Of a stretch of DNA of 64,000 nucleotides, positions 1 through 14,097 are shown one piece after another (the stretch's first letter is position 1; every line of letters starts with the position of its first letter). The notes under the pieces were generated by a model. It worked only from the letters and a program-made list of their open reading frames with translations. It made no database searches and was not told the DNA's origin. Both the position numbers and the translations under genes were made by a program. Origin of the DNA: Neodiprion pinetum. Taxonomy: Eukaryota > Arthropoda > Insecta > Hymenoptera > Diprionidae. The stretch lies in contig NC_060237.1 of the NCBI RefSeq assembly GCF_021155775.2, positions 22,838,970-22,902,969 on the forward strand, written 5' to 3'.

Positions 1-1060
1 TTTCATCCCCAAGGGTGGTGGCTCGTCGGGTTCTGCAAGCTTAACTCGTCCCACGCAGGGAGGGTAGGACGAAATATAATTCGATGATAACTTTGATTAG
101 ATTTTCATGAAAATTGGAGGGGAGGTAGGGTGGAGATTGGTAAATATTGGTACCATTAAACGGGACCCGGTTGAGATTTCGCTGCGATTGTGTGGAGGAG
201 CACCGACTTTCACCGCGACGCTCTCTTAAATGTGTAGGTTCGACGTCCTGCAGAAATAACTCAGCACCGTGCTTTGGGTGTATGATTGATACGGCACTAA
301 ATCGCGGCGAGAGGGCAACGGCACCGTGCAGGTCCTCCTCCAGCTTTCGCCCAAGAGCTTTGCCGGCAGAATAGAAGAGACGAGAAAAGGAGAGGAGAAG
401 AGAAGAATGGAGAGGAGAGTAGAGAAGAGAAGAGAAGAGAAGAGAATGGAAGAGCTGTTCTGGAAGGAGAAAAGGAGGCGGGGGTGGTGATGAGGGGAGA
501 AAAGATCCCCCGCCTCTAATGCTTCTGCTTTATCAGATAATGACGCGTCCTCATTTATCTTTCCCTGCCTTCGCGACATCGCGCGTCTCACCCACTCCAC
601 CATCTGCGCCTCCTGCAGCCATCCTGTCCCATCCACTCGTACCTTTCACAGATCCCTCGCTGGTTCTGACCGCGAGATGCAAGTCGAGTACCTTTTGGCC
701 AAGCCAAGGCAGTGGAAATTGGTATCTGCAAACTACGATGAAGGGACTCGGCGTTTTTCGCCGGTAAAATTTTGCGCAGAGAAAAGAAGAGCTGGCAGCA
801 GGGAAAGTGGGAGGAGGATACGAATGTGCGAAAAAAGTTTCACATCATTACGATAATTGCTACTTAAGCATCACCGTTAATGGCCGTCATTCTAAAGTGA
901 CGTGGGGCTGATTTTTCGATAGTTACCGCTGAGTATATACGACGTATGCGTATAAATTGCCCTTATTGACCGCTTGAGAGGTGGACTGATTACTCGACGA
1001 TAATACACACGTCCCGTACCTCAGGCTTGCTTGATAGTTAATGCATGGCGCCCGGTCATT
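1..1060. other. Non-coding
   Basis: Apart from the purine tract at 373-454 no gene, splice-bounded exon or RNA gene is visible. Short frames here lack coding character. Confidence 0.6.
373..454 (+). repeat. Purine-only microsatellite-like tract (AGAGA/AGAAG)
   Basis: An impure run of AGAAG and AGAGG units, almost free of pyrimidines on the plus strand. It creates a long spurious reading frame on the minus strand, which was discarded. Confidence 0.8.
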
Positions 1061-1800
1061 CAGGTTGGGGAAAAAGTATGAAAACCCTTAGAAATCTGGC
1101 GAAGTTCAGTGAAACAAAAAAATTACCAAGGTTAGGTCTTTGGTAATTTTAAACAAGGGATTCAATGATGACCTTAGATTTGATCTTGAACCACATCTTC
1201 AAGGTCATTTTGAGGTCAACTTTGATTTTCCAAATGGGAACCCTGGTTTTTAATCCCAGCATCGGAAAAAGCGGGAAATTTTACCTTCAAATACGTGTTA
1301 AGGTATTGGGTCAATGTGACCTCTACGGGTTACATAAAGGTTAAAAGTATGCTTGATAACAATAATGTGGAAAATTTCAAGGATCCGCATCTCACGCAAG
1401 ATAGTTCACACAACATTTGTCGGGTATGGTTAGGACGATCTGATTAGCTTTCAAAAGTTTTGTGTGAAACATCTTGCGTGAGATGCGGATCCTCGAAATT
1501 TTCCACATTATTGTTATCAAGCATACTTATGACCTGTATTTGACCCGTAAAGGTCACGTTGACCCGAGACCTTAACACAATTTGAACGTGGAATTTTCCG
1601 CACTTTCCGATTCTGGCACCAAAAATGGGGGCTTACGTTAAAAAATTCTGAGCTGATCTCAAAATTATCTTTAAGATATAGTTCAAGGTGATATCTTTGG
1701 TCACCATTGAATCCTTTGTTAAAAATTACCTAAGATTCAACCTTGGTTATTTTTTTTACTTTAGCATTTCTAGGGGTTTCCATACTTTTTCCCCACCCTG
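1061..1800. mobile_element. 740 bp foldback element (non-autonomous DNA transposon-like long inverted repeat)
   Basis: The left arm reads inward from 1061 (CAGGTTGGGGAAAAAGTATG). The right arm, read on the other strand inward from 1800, begins CAGGGTGGGGAAAAAGTATG. Matching continues through nearly the whole element. Blocks such as GCATACTT..., TAACAATAATGTGGAAAATT, GGATCCGCATCTCACGC and TCACACAA recur in inverted order, and the arms meet around a loop at about 1419-1451. The inner 70-100 bp of each arm are nearly identical; the outer parts are more diverged. No transposase frame is present, so it would depend on an enzyme encoded elsewhere. I found no clear target-site duplication. The ends do not let me name a superfamily. 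Confidence 0.8.
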
Positions 1801-4800
1801 TATGTGAGTGTGTTCTGCCAATAACGTGTGTGGAAAATTTATTCGCAATAAATCACTCACGCGACAATGGAGCCAAATATGTATACTGCGTATATATACA
1901 ATATAAATTGCTCAGCGATGCATTATTCTTTTTATATTATACACATCTAGCTATTAACCAGCTGCTCATGATTCTTACATGCTAAGCGAGACGAACGTTA
2001 ATAGTATTGCAGAGAAAATTTGCCATTTTCCAAATTACAACTATTGTACGCATATGCCTTGGTCATGAATGTCGCGTATGTGTATATAATGCAACCCGTA
2101 AAGCAGAAAACAGAAGCCAGTGATGCATCGCATGAAAAAATTCTCACGCTTGATGGAACGCAGGATTCGGTGCATATCTTTTTTCAAATTTCGTTTTGCT
2201 GTTTCGCCTTTCTTTTTGTGTCTCTCTTTCAATATTGTCGGGGAACAAAAGGGTGCAAAAAATCATCCCCCAGTTTCGATGGACCGAGGTAGGGGGGCTG
2301 CAGAGAGGACAGTTCTATGATGAGGACAGGAAACAGGTTGCGCAAAGGGTGGCTGACATGGATTGTATGCCAGGTCAGCTACGTCGTCAACTCTACCAGT
2401 CACATTCGACGTAAAATCAATGTTCTGATACTCATTTACATATAAATTACACAGACGTCACGTTATTGAAAATCAAGTCTCGCGCCTGTCAGGAATTTAG
2501 ATGCTTCCGAATATCCCTCACTCAGTTTTTTCTTCTTTCTCCTTATGTCTTTTTTCACCCCCTCCCCCACACCGGTTTAGTTTTTACATTATTCTCTCTT
2601 TTCCTTTTTCCCCCATTTTAATTGGATCACCCCGTCGTTCTGATCTAGCTGCCTTGTAATTAAATTTCTTGTCTGGAGTACGGAAGGTAATTATATTGGC
2701 ACCCGACTCGTTTATACCTACTCGTGGTAATATCTTCCCAGTGATTTTTCATATTCTTTTACTCAAAACAAGTTCCTAATTGTGAGACTAAGTGCATTAT
2801 AGATGAAAAATAATTTGTTTCGAGATAATATATTTTACATTACTTTCGGAAAAATTATTATTTTCCTATAATTATCCAACATGTTTCGACAAATCACCCC
2901 GAATATCAATTAGAAACATACGCAGCTGTAGGTACCACCGACAACGGAATAAATATATTGATCACCGACCGTTTCTCGTTCGTAAAAGATGTAATTCGTA
3001 ATTCGTACTTAGCGAGGGAATTTCAGAGAGTATAAAAAACATGTCCGATGAATATTCCGAAGCAGATGATCCCAACACAAATTCACTGATTTGAAGTACT
3101 TCAATAAAACGAAATCCCTCGACGCAGCCTTATCACCCGACGCTCTTGGATGGAACATCTTTAGAGAATCGAGGGAAAAGAAGAGGACTAAAAAAAAAAA
3201 GAATCTCCGCAGTGAGAAGAGCAGTATATACATGTATACATATATACTGGAGAGGGGAGGAAATTCAAGGGACATCTCAGCGCAAGTTCTTGAAATAAAT
3301 AAGAAATTATCTAAGCAGCGGAATGGTTGGATTTGTTGGCCCGTAAATAAGAGTCGACGACGGAGGAGATCAGATAGCTGTAAATCGTCCCGGTTCAAGG
3401 GGTTGAGGGTTGAGGGCGAGAAGGGGGCGGTTAAGCTCCGTCAGTAAAACAGAAGCAGACCGGCTGCCCGCGTGTTTCTACAAATCACAATCGGCGCCTA
3501 TGCCTACATCTCCACCTTCGCCCACCGCCACTTCCCCCTCTGACTGCCTCTCGAAATTGATGGTTACGCCAGGGACGAAAGCTCCTTCTCACCCACCTAC
3601 GTTGGGGAAATTAAGATTCGTTGAGCGTTCGAATCGACTCACAGTTTCGCACCGAATCGAGACTATATTAACCCATTCGGCCGTCTCGGTGACGAATCGT
3701 TTTCTATCAGACCCCGTGCTCGTCTAATGTCCGAACGCCGTTCGCCACGTCACGTAGCGCGTTTCGGCCTTGAGAATATCGTCGGGTGGCTTTGTAAACA
3801 GGGTCTTTTGGAGTGCGTGAAATTCACCTTGCGGCAACTATGCCAATTTCAAAAACTCCAACTTTCAGGGACCGTCCGCGGAGCCAGATGGGAATATACC
3901 GATAGATAAAGGGACTTGAAGATCAGGGGAATTGGGACCGAGGGAGCGCTGAAAGACCAGCGTGTCGGTGATGGATAATTTTCATCCTGAGCGTAGAACT
4001 TTCGGAGTCGTAGAACCGTGGAATCCGGAAGGATCCGGAAGGCTCTGGCTCAACTCCTCGACTCCTCACCGTCGAATACTGATTCCCAGTGATTCCTTCA
4101 AACATTGCTTACGCGTCAAATCCCTCTCCGTCCTGGCTTATATCCATAGCCTATCTCTCATCCTCCCCGCCGAATCCTGCAATCTCGTAATTTCCTCCTT
4201 CAACCCAATCGCCTCGACCTTTCTTTTGTGATTCAGAAAAGAATAAGATCAGGGAGAGATATCAAGGTAGTGTATAAGTCACCGTAAAAAATATGTCGAT
4301 GACATCGCCTGAGGAGTATCAGTTTGGATGGCTAGGTTGCCGGCTATTCGCGCCAAGGGATGAATCAACCTCAGTCAACGTTCTTATCAAGTTGGCTGTT
4401 CTAAGACGAGGTGAGACTCCCCTTGGAAGCAGGTATAGCAATGAGAAAACATAAGGGTTGAATCCAGGAACTTTCTGGAAATAAAGATAAATTGCCGTAC
4501 CGACGGTTTCGGAGTAACTAGGTGGTAGATTGAAATTTGAGCTTGACAGGGCGGCCGATAGATCTGCATTAGCCAGGATCACCCCGGACTCTATTCTCTT
4601 CCACTTTTTCTGTCGGTCCGAAACTGCCTTTAATCTTCGGAGCAGCCAATCTCATAATAATAACAGTACCCTGTACATCCAAAATTTGTAAAATCTTGTC
4701 CGCGGTTCGGTTAATTGAAAGCGTATCAAATATCACGAGGTTATTCGTTTTCCCAGAGGATGAGATTTCTCGATAGCACCTATTATAACTTCGGAATGAT

Positions 4801-7800
4801 TTGTAAAACAACGGCACCTCACGACGAGATATGCGGTGCTCTTGTTTTCATTCGCTTGCGAATTTCCTCTCCCTCTCAAACCTTGTTTGCCCTTGACACA
4901 TCGCCGTTCCTACTTTGGATGCAACGCTTCGCAGGGATTGTTGCGTCGCAATAAGATATCTTTGCAAAGGATATGCGGTGTGTAAACAACGCCCACAGCC
5001 ACGATCGCGGGACCGAGTCCCGGTTGTAGGGACGATGCTCGTGTTCCTACGAATCCCCGATAAATAAAAGTGTTTGCCTTGGGCGGTGCCCACGTCTCCA
5101 TAAAATTTACGAGGACAACATCGAACGCGAAATTCCCTGCGCCCCGTAACGTCCTAGGCACCAGTTCTTCAGAACAATTCGCTGCGCGGCCCTTTAGAGC
5201 AGATATTTGCATTCACAGGGGCACAGCGTTGCAATAACGCAGAAAGAACTGATCCAGGGCTTGATGCTAATGTCTTCATAGTTGCTCGACCACACTTTAA
5301 CGAAATCAAAAAATTATCGAAACAGTTTGAAATACAAAATTGGAATCCGAATGAAAAATATACGCATTCCACGTGATGGCATAATGATTTCACGGGTCAG
5401 GGCCGAGGTTGAATTTTCCAAAGGACCCGCTCGTACGACCCGCGTCGACAGGGCGCGCAATCCGCGGGTGAAGATGGCCTGGATGGGAGAAAAAAGACAA
5501 AACAAAAATGTAAGAGGGCCGAGGTTGTAGGGTAGAGGTATCAAAGTGTTATTGGTACTAAAAGTATTGAGAGTATCCGAGGGACAAAGGTGGCCTTTAG
5601 CAGTGGTTCGGTCCCCGTAACGCCGACGACTAGAAGATGAAAAAAAGGAGACGAAAATTACGGTTATTGTACCGAAACGAATTTTTTTTTTCCGATTCGT
5701 ATCCTTTTTCTGTCACCAAGCTAACGCTGGAAGAATCACTTATACACAGAAAATGCTGTAAATACGATACGACGTATTCCAGGCACGGTACGTGTATTTA
5801 CAACGCGGTCATTTCTCGTCGGTGATGACGGAGCAGCCGTTATAATCTCTGGATTTAGAATATTGCTTCTACTTGACGCGCATTGCAGCCGGCACGTTGA
5901 CGTCACAGTATTAGAGTGGAGAACGCGATGCACTCGGCTATAGTGAAAGCAACCATTGTACAAATAAAGACAGCAAGCGCAAGGGAGATATTTGAAAATG
6001 TGTTTTTTAAAAGATGACATATATTTGTGATGTTGCAGTATCGTAATAAACTTTTTCACACAGTCTCGAGTCTTCGAAAATTCTTAATAGCGCAGAACCG
6101 TTATTGACAATATTTTTGAAATCGTATATCACAGGTACAGCAATCATCTGTTACGACATATCCGTTTTTAATATTTTCAGTACGTCAATTTGACTGAAAA
6201 TTCACAGCGGCTTGAGAGCATAGCAGTGTGTAAAATTGGAAATTGAGATCCCGCGAATACGCGTATACATTTTACATTTTACATGTATCGCGAACTTGCA
6301 CGCCCCTCAAGATATAGCAAGTTACCTTGTTTCGAAAACATCTCAACAACTCCGTTGGGCCTCTTGAATGTTTTTTTCATAACACCGTATTACCATCCGG
6401 GAATTTTCGCTTCACTCACTGTCAATCACTATTCCAACGTGAAATGGGCAGAACCCACGCTCCCAGCTCACCCGCGATATGATTCGCGACGGCGAAAAGT
6501 AAAAAAGAAAAAAAAAACCGCCCGAAATTATTCAGGGTGAAATTTTGGTGCGAATGCATTGTACTGTATTCAGAGCTATCAACATTGACAAGGTATAAAA
6601 ATAAGTGTCAAGTGCCAAATTTGTCGACGCACATCGTCAATAGATATATATCAATATCGCACTTATTTTTCAGGCATCTGCTTGGATCGTAACGAGACCA
6701 ATTACCACCTTTTGGAAGATATCAAATGTACACATCAATTCCGTACTATTTGATTATACACATACCAATTGATGTGTCATTTCCCGATCGACATGGAACC
6801 GAATTGGTTCATCGATGCGTGATTGTAACGGATGAACGGGGAAATCGATTGGCAAGGAATGCACGTATAGTCGGACGAACACGCGCGAGTGCAGAATCGG
6901 CATTTGGCATTGGCTGCAGCTGGACAAACGATCGTCGAAGTTCGGTCCAGCGAGACCACTGGAGGACAATGAAGGTCGAGTACGGAGGTCACAAGGGGGT
7001 CATACCGTAGCGACGCTTGCTGAGGTGGAAGGTCCCAGCTCAATTGTGTTTGCGAAAGGGAATTGTCAGCTATAATGGCCGCGATCGGGCAAAGCGGAGT
7101 TGAAATCAAGGGGATTTTCAACTTGGTGATCGAAGGATCGTTGCGACGTCTCCCACGCGATCCTGTTTCAATCCTTTTTTCCAAGCTATTTTTTGTGTCG
7201 TCTCATTCTTTATTTATTTATTTTCTTTTTATCAACCGTCGGGCACGTCATGCCATCTTTTATTCATGATTTGTTTCATGAGTCGACAACAAACACGGCC
7301 CATCATACTCGTATTCTGCTCCCGGCCTTCGAGAAATCTCCTCTGCACATTTCCACACCGGACTCTGGCCGGTTCCTTTCCATACATAGTACATAAATAT
7401 ATAGCTACTCACGTTATAAGAATGCACATTTTTTCACAGCAACTCAGCCGCTCATGGTTCGATTCACCTTGAATGGTTTTTCGCGAAGATGCAGCAGCTT
7501 ACGGTTCTTCGATCACTGGTTAAGCGCATGTGGCATGAAGATGCCAAAAGATTCACGAGAGAGCCCCTCCATCTCTCTAAAGAAGAATAAAAATTTGAAT
7601 TTTGAAAAGGGTGGAAATATATTCATTTCAGCCTTATTATATTCAAATATCACAGTAGGTATACATTTGTTTTCCTCGATCGAATTCATTTTTCCGCTTA
7701 TATGTATTTTAGTTTAGCAAAGTGTTTCAGCTGGCCTAAATTTACATCATACGGATGATGGTGCAGAGTTCAAATCGACGATATCCTTCATTTATAACCT

Positions 7801-10800
7801 CTATTTAACGTTAATCTGAAATTTGAAGAGTACGGTGGCATATTTCCCTCGCATCAAGCGTGAATATTGTCGAACAAATATCTCGACTAAGAAAAGTTCA
7901 AATTTGATCTTCTTTCGACGGTGTGAGAAAAAAGAAGAAAAAAAGTTGGACAAAGTTCGAGGACGGACATCGAAATTCCGCTCCTCTCATTAATAAACAG
8001 TCGACAAGAGCAACAAAAGCTTGGCACGGTTCCCGTTTTCTTTAATACTTTCGCACAAAGTCCAACAAAAGATTCGCATTACGTTGCCGTCACACTCGGT
8101 GACAATTTACGAGAAAGTAAAGAATCGAGATCTAACAAAGTACCTACATAGGTAGTGGTGTACCCGATACTGGAAAAGTGGAAATCTACGTCTGCGAACA
8201 TCGAGTACGACCTTCTCCTCTCTTTGATCTTATCCTCCGTCTCGATGTACGGCCTCCATGATACAGCGGAGAGTAAATCTCGGTGACGGAAATCCCGGTA
8301 CTTACCGCGATCAGGAAATACGTCAGTCAATAAACCGCATGTAGGAGTATCTAGACGAGTCGCTGCCCGAGTGGATTTAGCAGGTTTATACATCGTGGTT
8401 TCAATGCACGTTGATCCACTTCGACGGAGCGAACTGTGAGGAAAAAATCGCACTATCTATACCACCTTCGAAATTATCCTCGATTTTACCGTTGATCGAT
8501 ACAGCACCGCGCTTTCAGCGGTTGAGCTTAATCTCACTGAAACGTATATACGAGATTCGATCAATCCATTTCTGCAGGCACTCGGCCACTGAAGGTGGTC
8601 TACTTGCATCTCGATCAATACACATCAAACACGTGCGCGAGGCTAAGTATGGGGGTGTAATACTTTTTTGATTTATTACTCGACTATCGGCAATGGTACG
8701 CATACTGTACGAGGTTAACGACTCAATTAAAATTAAAATCTCTTCGCTCTCTCCGTGTATTTCAATTCGTACCTAGTTTACTCGATACGTGTAATACACG
8801 TGCTGTTATTGCCCCTGGTAATGGAAGCGGTGCGGGGGTGCAGGCCGAAGGGCATTTGATATCCGGTCATTAATATGCAGACAAAACCCCGCTGGAAATT
8901 AGAAGCTGCCGGCTGCACGGAAAGCCGCACTCGAATAACCAGAAATCGAGAACGGAGAACTTTAGTCGGATCGCTGAAAGGAACTCGTCCTGCTGCAGGA
9001 CGACGACAGGCTTGTTCAACGCGGAGCTTTTATTTGCGAGTAAAAGTCCACGTCCCGCCGTCTCTTCCACTTTTGATCGCCACCCCGTGCCTCATCCGTG
9101 TAAAAGGACCAAAACACCGCGTTGCTCGTGTATTAAGGAGAAGACGACGCTAGACTTTCCCCGCTGACTGATCACGAACGCTTCGTAGCGCCATCTGCCG
9201 CGATAATTATCTTCCCAGGGTGTAATTGGATCATTATGCCGCGTCAAGAGCGATCTCACGTACATAAAACAATGCGTCAGGCAATTACAATCTGTGCAAT
9301 CCTTTCCCCTGTACGCGATTCGTTCCCGTTCAACCCTCTCCAGTGGTGCAAGCTCTGATTTCATTTTCTCGCATGCATCGATTCGACCCGGTTTACACCC
9401 CTTTCTTATTTGATTTTCATTCGCACGGTGATCTGGTTTGTGTTCCTTGCAGACCAAACCCAACGCTGGTAGTGAATTTCAGTTTGTCCAGCTCTACGGA
9501 CAACCGTGGCTGCGGGATTATTGGTCGTCATTTTCCAATAACCAATAAGGGGGCGGCTCGGCGTGACGGCAAGGTGTCCGAGAGCTAAACTGCTGCTTCA
9601 ACTCTGGCAGAAGTTGCGTCGAACCGCCCGCTCATTGTTGCCGGTTTCAAGTTGGTTCGAGTCGGTGACAGCCAGGCTTTTACGTGACCAGAATCACCGA
9701 CGTTTCCACCACCCCCGGATGGTACGTTGTCCCCACAGTCTGCGTCATTTCACCGATGCCCCTCCACCTGCGGCCCCGCTTATCATTGCCATAGAGGATT
9801 CGCCCATTCATTCGAGCTTCCGGGATTCTTCTAATTGAATCGTTCCATTTGAAAAGAAACCATACCCGTCTTACCCTCGGTCAGTTCGAGTGCAAGCGGC
9901 ATGCAGTGGCTGTGCCTGATACATAGCTGTACACAGCGGAAACTCTTCGACCCACCAGCAGGACCAAACGCCTATTATACCGGTTTACCAACTTTACGAA
10001 CTCGGTTCGAACTGCAGACGTCCCAACTGCGCTTTTATACATGTATGTGTACACATATGGGCGGAATTCTTATTTCGGAAGGGGATTTTGTTTTCTCAAA
10101 CCAGCTGCTTCGATGCTTTCGGTACGGTCGTGAAAATCAACGCGAAGGGGTGCAAAGCCGTCAATGGAACGCTGGTATCGAACCACACGGTTTCACCCAC
10201 CTGACCGGGTGTAATAAATCAGAAGCTCGAGGTTCGAGTAGGTGCGACATGCCTGTATATCGGATTTCCTGATCGAGCGTTATCGATCGTTGATAAACAT
10301 CGTGGAAACAACAGCCAATGATCAACGCACCGAGGAGGGTTTATGATGTAGTACGGAGGCAAAGCCAAAATCCCCTAACCACAGACGTCAAACCGTTGGA
10401 AACTTTGCTCGGTTGATTTATCAATGGACTGACGTCAGGCACGGTGTTTCTGACAATATCTTAAACAATTTCGTTCCCTCAAACTTCGGCCGCGATTTGG
10501 ATAGACGCAGGGTGTTCTATGTGTATAACGGAGTAAAAAATGACTCGTGATATCTATTCCCCCGAATAAACGCTCTCGGCTCGTAAATATCAATTTATAA
10601 CCCAGCCCCCTGATTCCTTCATCACGCAACAAATGCCGACCTTCGAACAACCGCGCGCGTCTGAGGCGAAATTCGTCGTACACGACGGTTTACGCTTCGG
10701 TATTCCGTACATAATACGATACAAAATTTAATGGGAAATATGAGAGTAGCCGTACGGTGTGAGGCCAACTGTGCAGGAAACGTCTGCGGACCCAGAAGTT

Positions 10801-13800
10801 CATATTAATTCTCCCGCGTACACGCATACAGTACCTTATAGATAGGTATGCACGATGACGAAGAAATTCGATGTCAAAAAACATTCCCACAGCTCTACAG
10901 CCATGATTTGTAGTTCCGGAGAACAAACAGGACCAAAAAGGTGAATTTCACTTCACCGATTCTTTGCACCACGCCCAATTATACACCATTTTAGAATTAA
11001 GAAGATTCAATTTAACTTTTTGTCATTATAGCTTGAAATTTATACCCCCGATTCACATATTCCGTACACATCAAACGTAAATGGTCGTCAATTAATTCCG
11101 GGATTTCACATTTACGTTCTATAGCTGTGAATAGAAATGAAAAAAAAACGTCGATATAAATTTCTTCAAGATTGTTGAAGATTTCACAGACATGCGTGAA
11201 ATTGAAATTGTGTCTGAATCCGGGTCTCCGGCATTTTCCGTATTTCTTTGAAATGAACTCCGCGGTTCTTGTTTGAATTTGTATTAAATGACATTCACGG
11301 CGAGGTTCACGCGTTTGTAAAACACGTGTTTTGTACTATTGTTACGATGCTAAAGATTTTCGAAAATGGGTTGCATTCTCTTTGGAGTCTAGATTCTACT
11401 CGGAGCCGAATGAATCTAGTGCACGCGATTCTTCGTGGAGGTGCAGCTTCTTCTGTAGATGCATTGGACTGCTGCTTTTGGCTCTAATTGACACCTGTCG
11501 CCCCTACACCAAGATCGTATTTGTACCTTGGGATTTTTTATGCGACAGCATCGGCCACGGACTCAGTTTTACGTCACGTGACGCTGTTCTGTAATCGGTA
11601 TAATTTCAATAGAAGCGTATTACAAAAAGCTGGGTGAGTGCAATGCTGGCTAAATCATCATCAGTGATTGTTTCGACAAGCTTACGATTCACTCCGTCCC
11701 ATCAGTAAAGTTCTCGTTTGATCATTTCTGAAAAAAAAGAAATGAAAAAAAGGTTCACTAACTAGTTGTCTTTATAACAGCTCTGATTTTATCTTGTATT
11801 TTTGGATCGGTTGAATCACTCGCAAGTATCTACGACACGTGGAACTCCAGCTACTAATAATTTAAAACACTGTTAACGTAAAGCATTGATGATATTAAGG
11901 GATTACTCGCATTGAAAATTTCTGGCGTCAATTAGTAAAGTAAACCAAGTTTTCGAAGCAGTTTTCGGACTACTGAGCCGAGTTGCAGATTTATATTGAC
12001 ACTTGTTTTCGTTTCTCGTTCACAAGAGATACTATCCCATTAAAACCTTTCAATCCAGTAGACAGCGAGAAGAACACACGAAGGATTATTCGAACTGCTT
12101 TGCTGTGCTGTCGCTGCAATAGCGTGGCGATAGTATTACTTTTAATCAATTCAGTTGTGCGACGTTATTTTTAATTATCGAAGCATCATTATCAATAAAA
12201 ATGAATGTGAGCAATGCTTTGACTTAACGATTTCAATATCTCCACGCGATACGTCATACCGAGTTTGTTGGGCACTAGTTGATCATTTAAACGGTAATTA
12301 ATTACTGAACTTTAACTTTCACTAGTATTTTACGGAAACTCTATTCTCTCAGAGCTACTGAAGCCAACTAAACGGTTACGTTGGTTCCTTTCTACCAGCT
12401 GCTCGTTTCTGAGCAGGCTGAAAATCGCATTTTTTCCATTCATAATTGCCCTTTGTGTGAGGTATAAGGTTTGAATTTTAATTAGTAGGTATTGCAAGGT
12501 TATTTGGTAACTGACGATATTTAAAACATTACAATGAACAGACGTTCAAGTGAAAAGGCAGGTGAGCAAGCCAGCTCACAGAAAAATTCAAATCTCATCT
12601 GCGCTCACGTTCCTCCTTCTAGGTTCTCCGCTAGCAACTTTATCGAGTTCTTTTCTTACTTGTTTTTCTTCAGTTTAGCATCGAATCATGCAGGTTCCAG
12701 GTGGTCGCCGCAACGGCAAGGAGGAAATGTAAATTCTCTGTGCAACTTTGATAATAAAGAATTATTATGTATAAGATAATTGTGCGGATTAAAACGCGGC
12801 GGCGGGTACATATAATTCAACTTTTATGGAAAACCCATAAATGAATGTATGAGATTATGTATTGAAAAAAGTTAAAATAAAAGGTGGAGAAAAAAAGACT
12901 AGTATATATTATATCACGTAAAATAGAGCTGTTTTACAGGATACAGGCAGTCAGGATGCAAGGATGTACCAGACGGAGTTATACATACATACCTTTGCCT
13001 AATTCTCTTTCCTGGTAGAAATAATTGAATCATTTGATAATTTTTGTTTCTTCCTTGTCCCACGTTTCTTTCTCTCTCTCCCGTTTCTTCTTTATACGGA
13101 GAAATATACGTCTATGAGATAAACAGGAAGAAAGATTGAATTTCTAATCAGGTATCTTTCAATCGTCAATTTCTACCATGACAAAGGAATATAACGAGAC
13201 TGCTTCACGATGTCTCATATTACCTATGGGGAAATATCTGGAAAAATTCAATTCTTTTTTGAAACCGTACAATCTTATGAAAAATCGTGAAGCGAATCAC
13301 TATATCTAATAACAATGCTTCGCGGGAAAAAAGATGCATCGTTCACCTACGAAATCAACCGTGCAGTATCAGTTTGCAAAGCTCGGTCACTGTGAGCCAA
13401 ATGTTACTTTTCTACTGTCTCGTCCACGTAGGTGAGGCGGAAAATGTGACCATAGGAGGAAAATTTGTAGACAAAGGATGGAGCGAAGCTAGGCGGAAGG
13501 TATGTATGTACATGTCGTCTGTCATGGTGAATTTTCCATTTTCCAGTTACAGGTAAGCAAGGCACCTTATATACCTATTGCCGTAAGCTCGCCGTCAGCT
13601 TGCGGGAAGTAAGCTCTCAATATTATTAAATTTTCACCGTAATCCCGTGAAGGCGATGTTATTTATGTAACGTAAGCGAACAATTTTCTCCTACCTTGGA
13701 GCCAACCGATGACGAACAAGCGCGAAGGGAAGAACGAAAGCTTTCTCTCTTCATAGGCTAAATAAATAAATAAGCCCAGGAATATTTAAGTACTGCGGCG

Positions 13801-13900
13801 AGTCGAGACGATGTCGCGGAGTGGGCAGCGAGGCATGACAAGAGTACATTGCTCATCATATTCCAGGTTTTTCATCTCTTTCCACAATTTCTCGGTCTCT
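1801..13900. other. Long gene-poor stretch
   Basis: Twelve kilobases of AT-rich single-copy-looking DNA with scattered short A, T and TA runs. The only splice-supported candidate is the segment at 8306-8433 with its possible partner near 7.0 kb. Frames elsewhere (for example near 9.1-10.2 kb) show no domain, signal peptide or paired splice sites. It could be intergenic or the intron of a large gene. Confidence 0.5.
8306..8433 (-). CDS. Possible isolated exon with strong splice signals, product unknown
   Basis: On the minus strand a good acceptor (pyrimidine run then CTCACAG) precedes 8433, and a near-consensus donor (CG|GTAAGTACC) follows 8306. The frame between them is open. It contains an ATG at 8393-8391 that would begin MYKPAKSTRAATRLD and reach the donor in phase 1. 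A possible partner at 7069-7006 follows an ATTATAG acceptor, continues in the matching phase (reading DNSLSQTQLSWDLPP) and ends at a GTATGA donor. No domain is recognised and the composition is only weakly protein-like. It may be a leader exon or a chance pairing of splice-like strings. Confidence 0.25.
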
Positions 13901-14097
13901 CTTATGATTAATGAAAGGTTTACGGTTTGACGGTAGTTGCAAAACTTATACGAACGAGATATATCGCATGTATGACACAAAAGGAGACATCAGGACTGAT
14001 TGCGAGGCGAATGAAGAAACGGAGGGTCCTGCGGTCGAGGGATGCGTACGTCGCGTCGATCCGTTCGAAACGTGCCGGCGTTTCATCTCCGGTCACT

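Noticed and set aside
226..636. 136-codon minus-strand frame rich in Ser, Leu and Phe
   Set aside because: Most of it is the complement of the purine tract at 373-454, so openness is a product of composition.
6777..7184. 135-codon minus-strand frame as a single-exon gene
   Set aside because: It has no ATG in a good position and no domain. Only the small segment at 7006-7069 has splice-like borders, noted with the 8.3 kb candidate.
9650..9672. GGTTCGAGTC string resembling a tRNA B box
   Set aside because: No A box at the right distance and no cloverleaf can be drawn around it. Other GTTCGAATC-like strings (3627, 46070) fail the same test.
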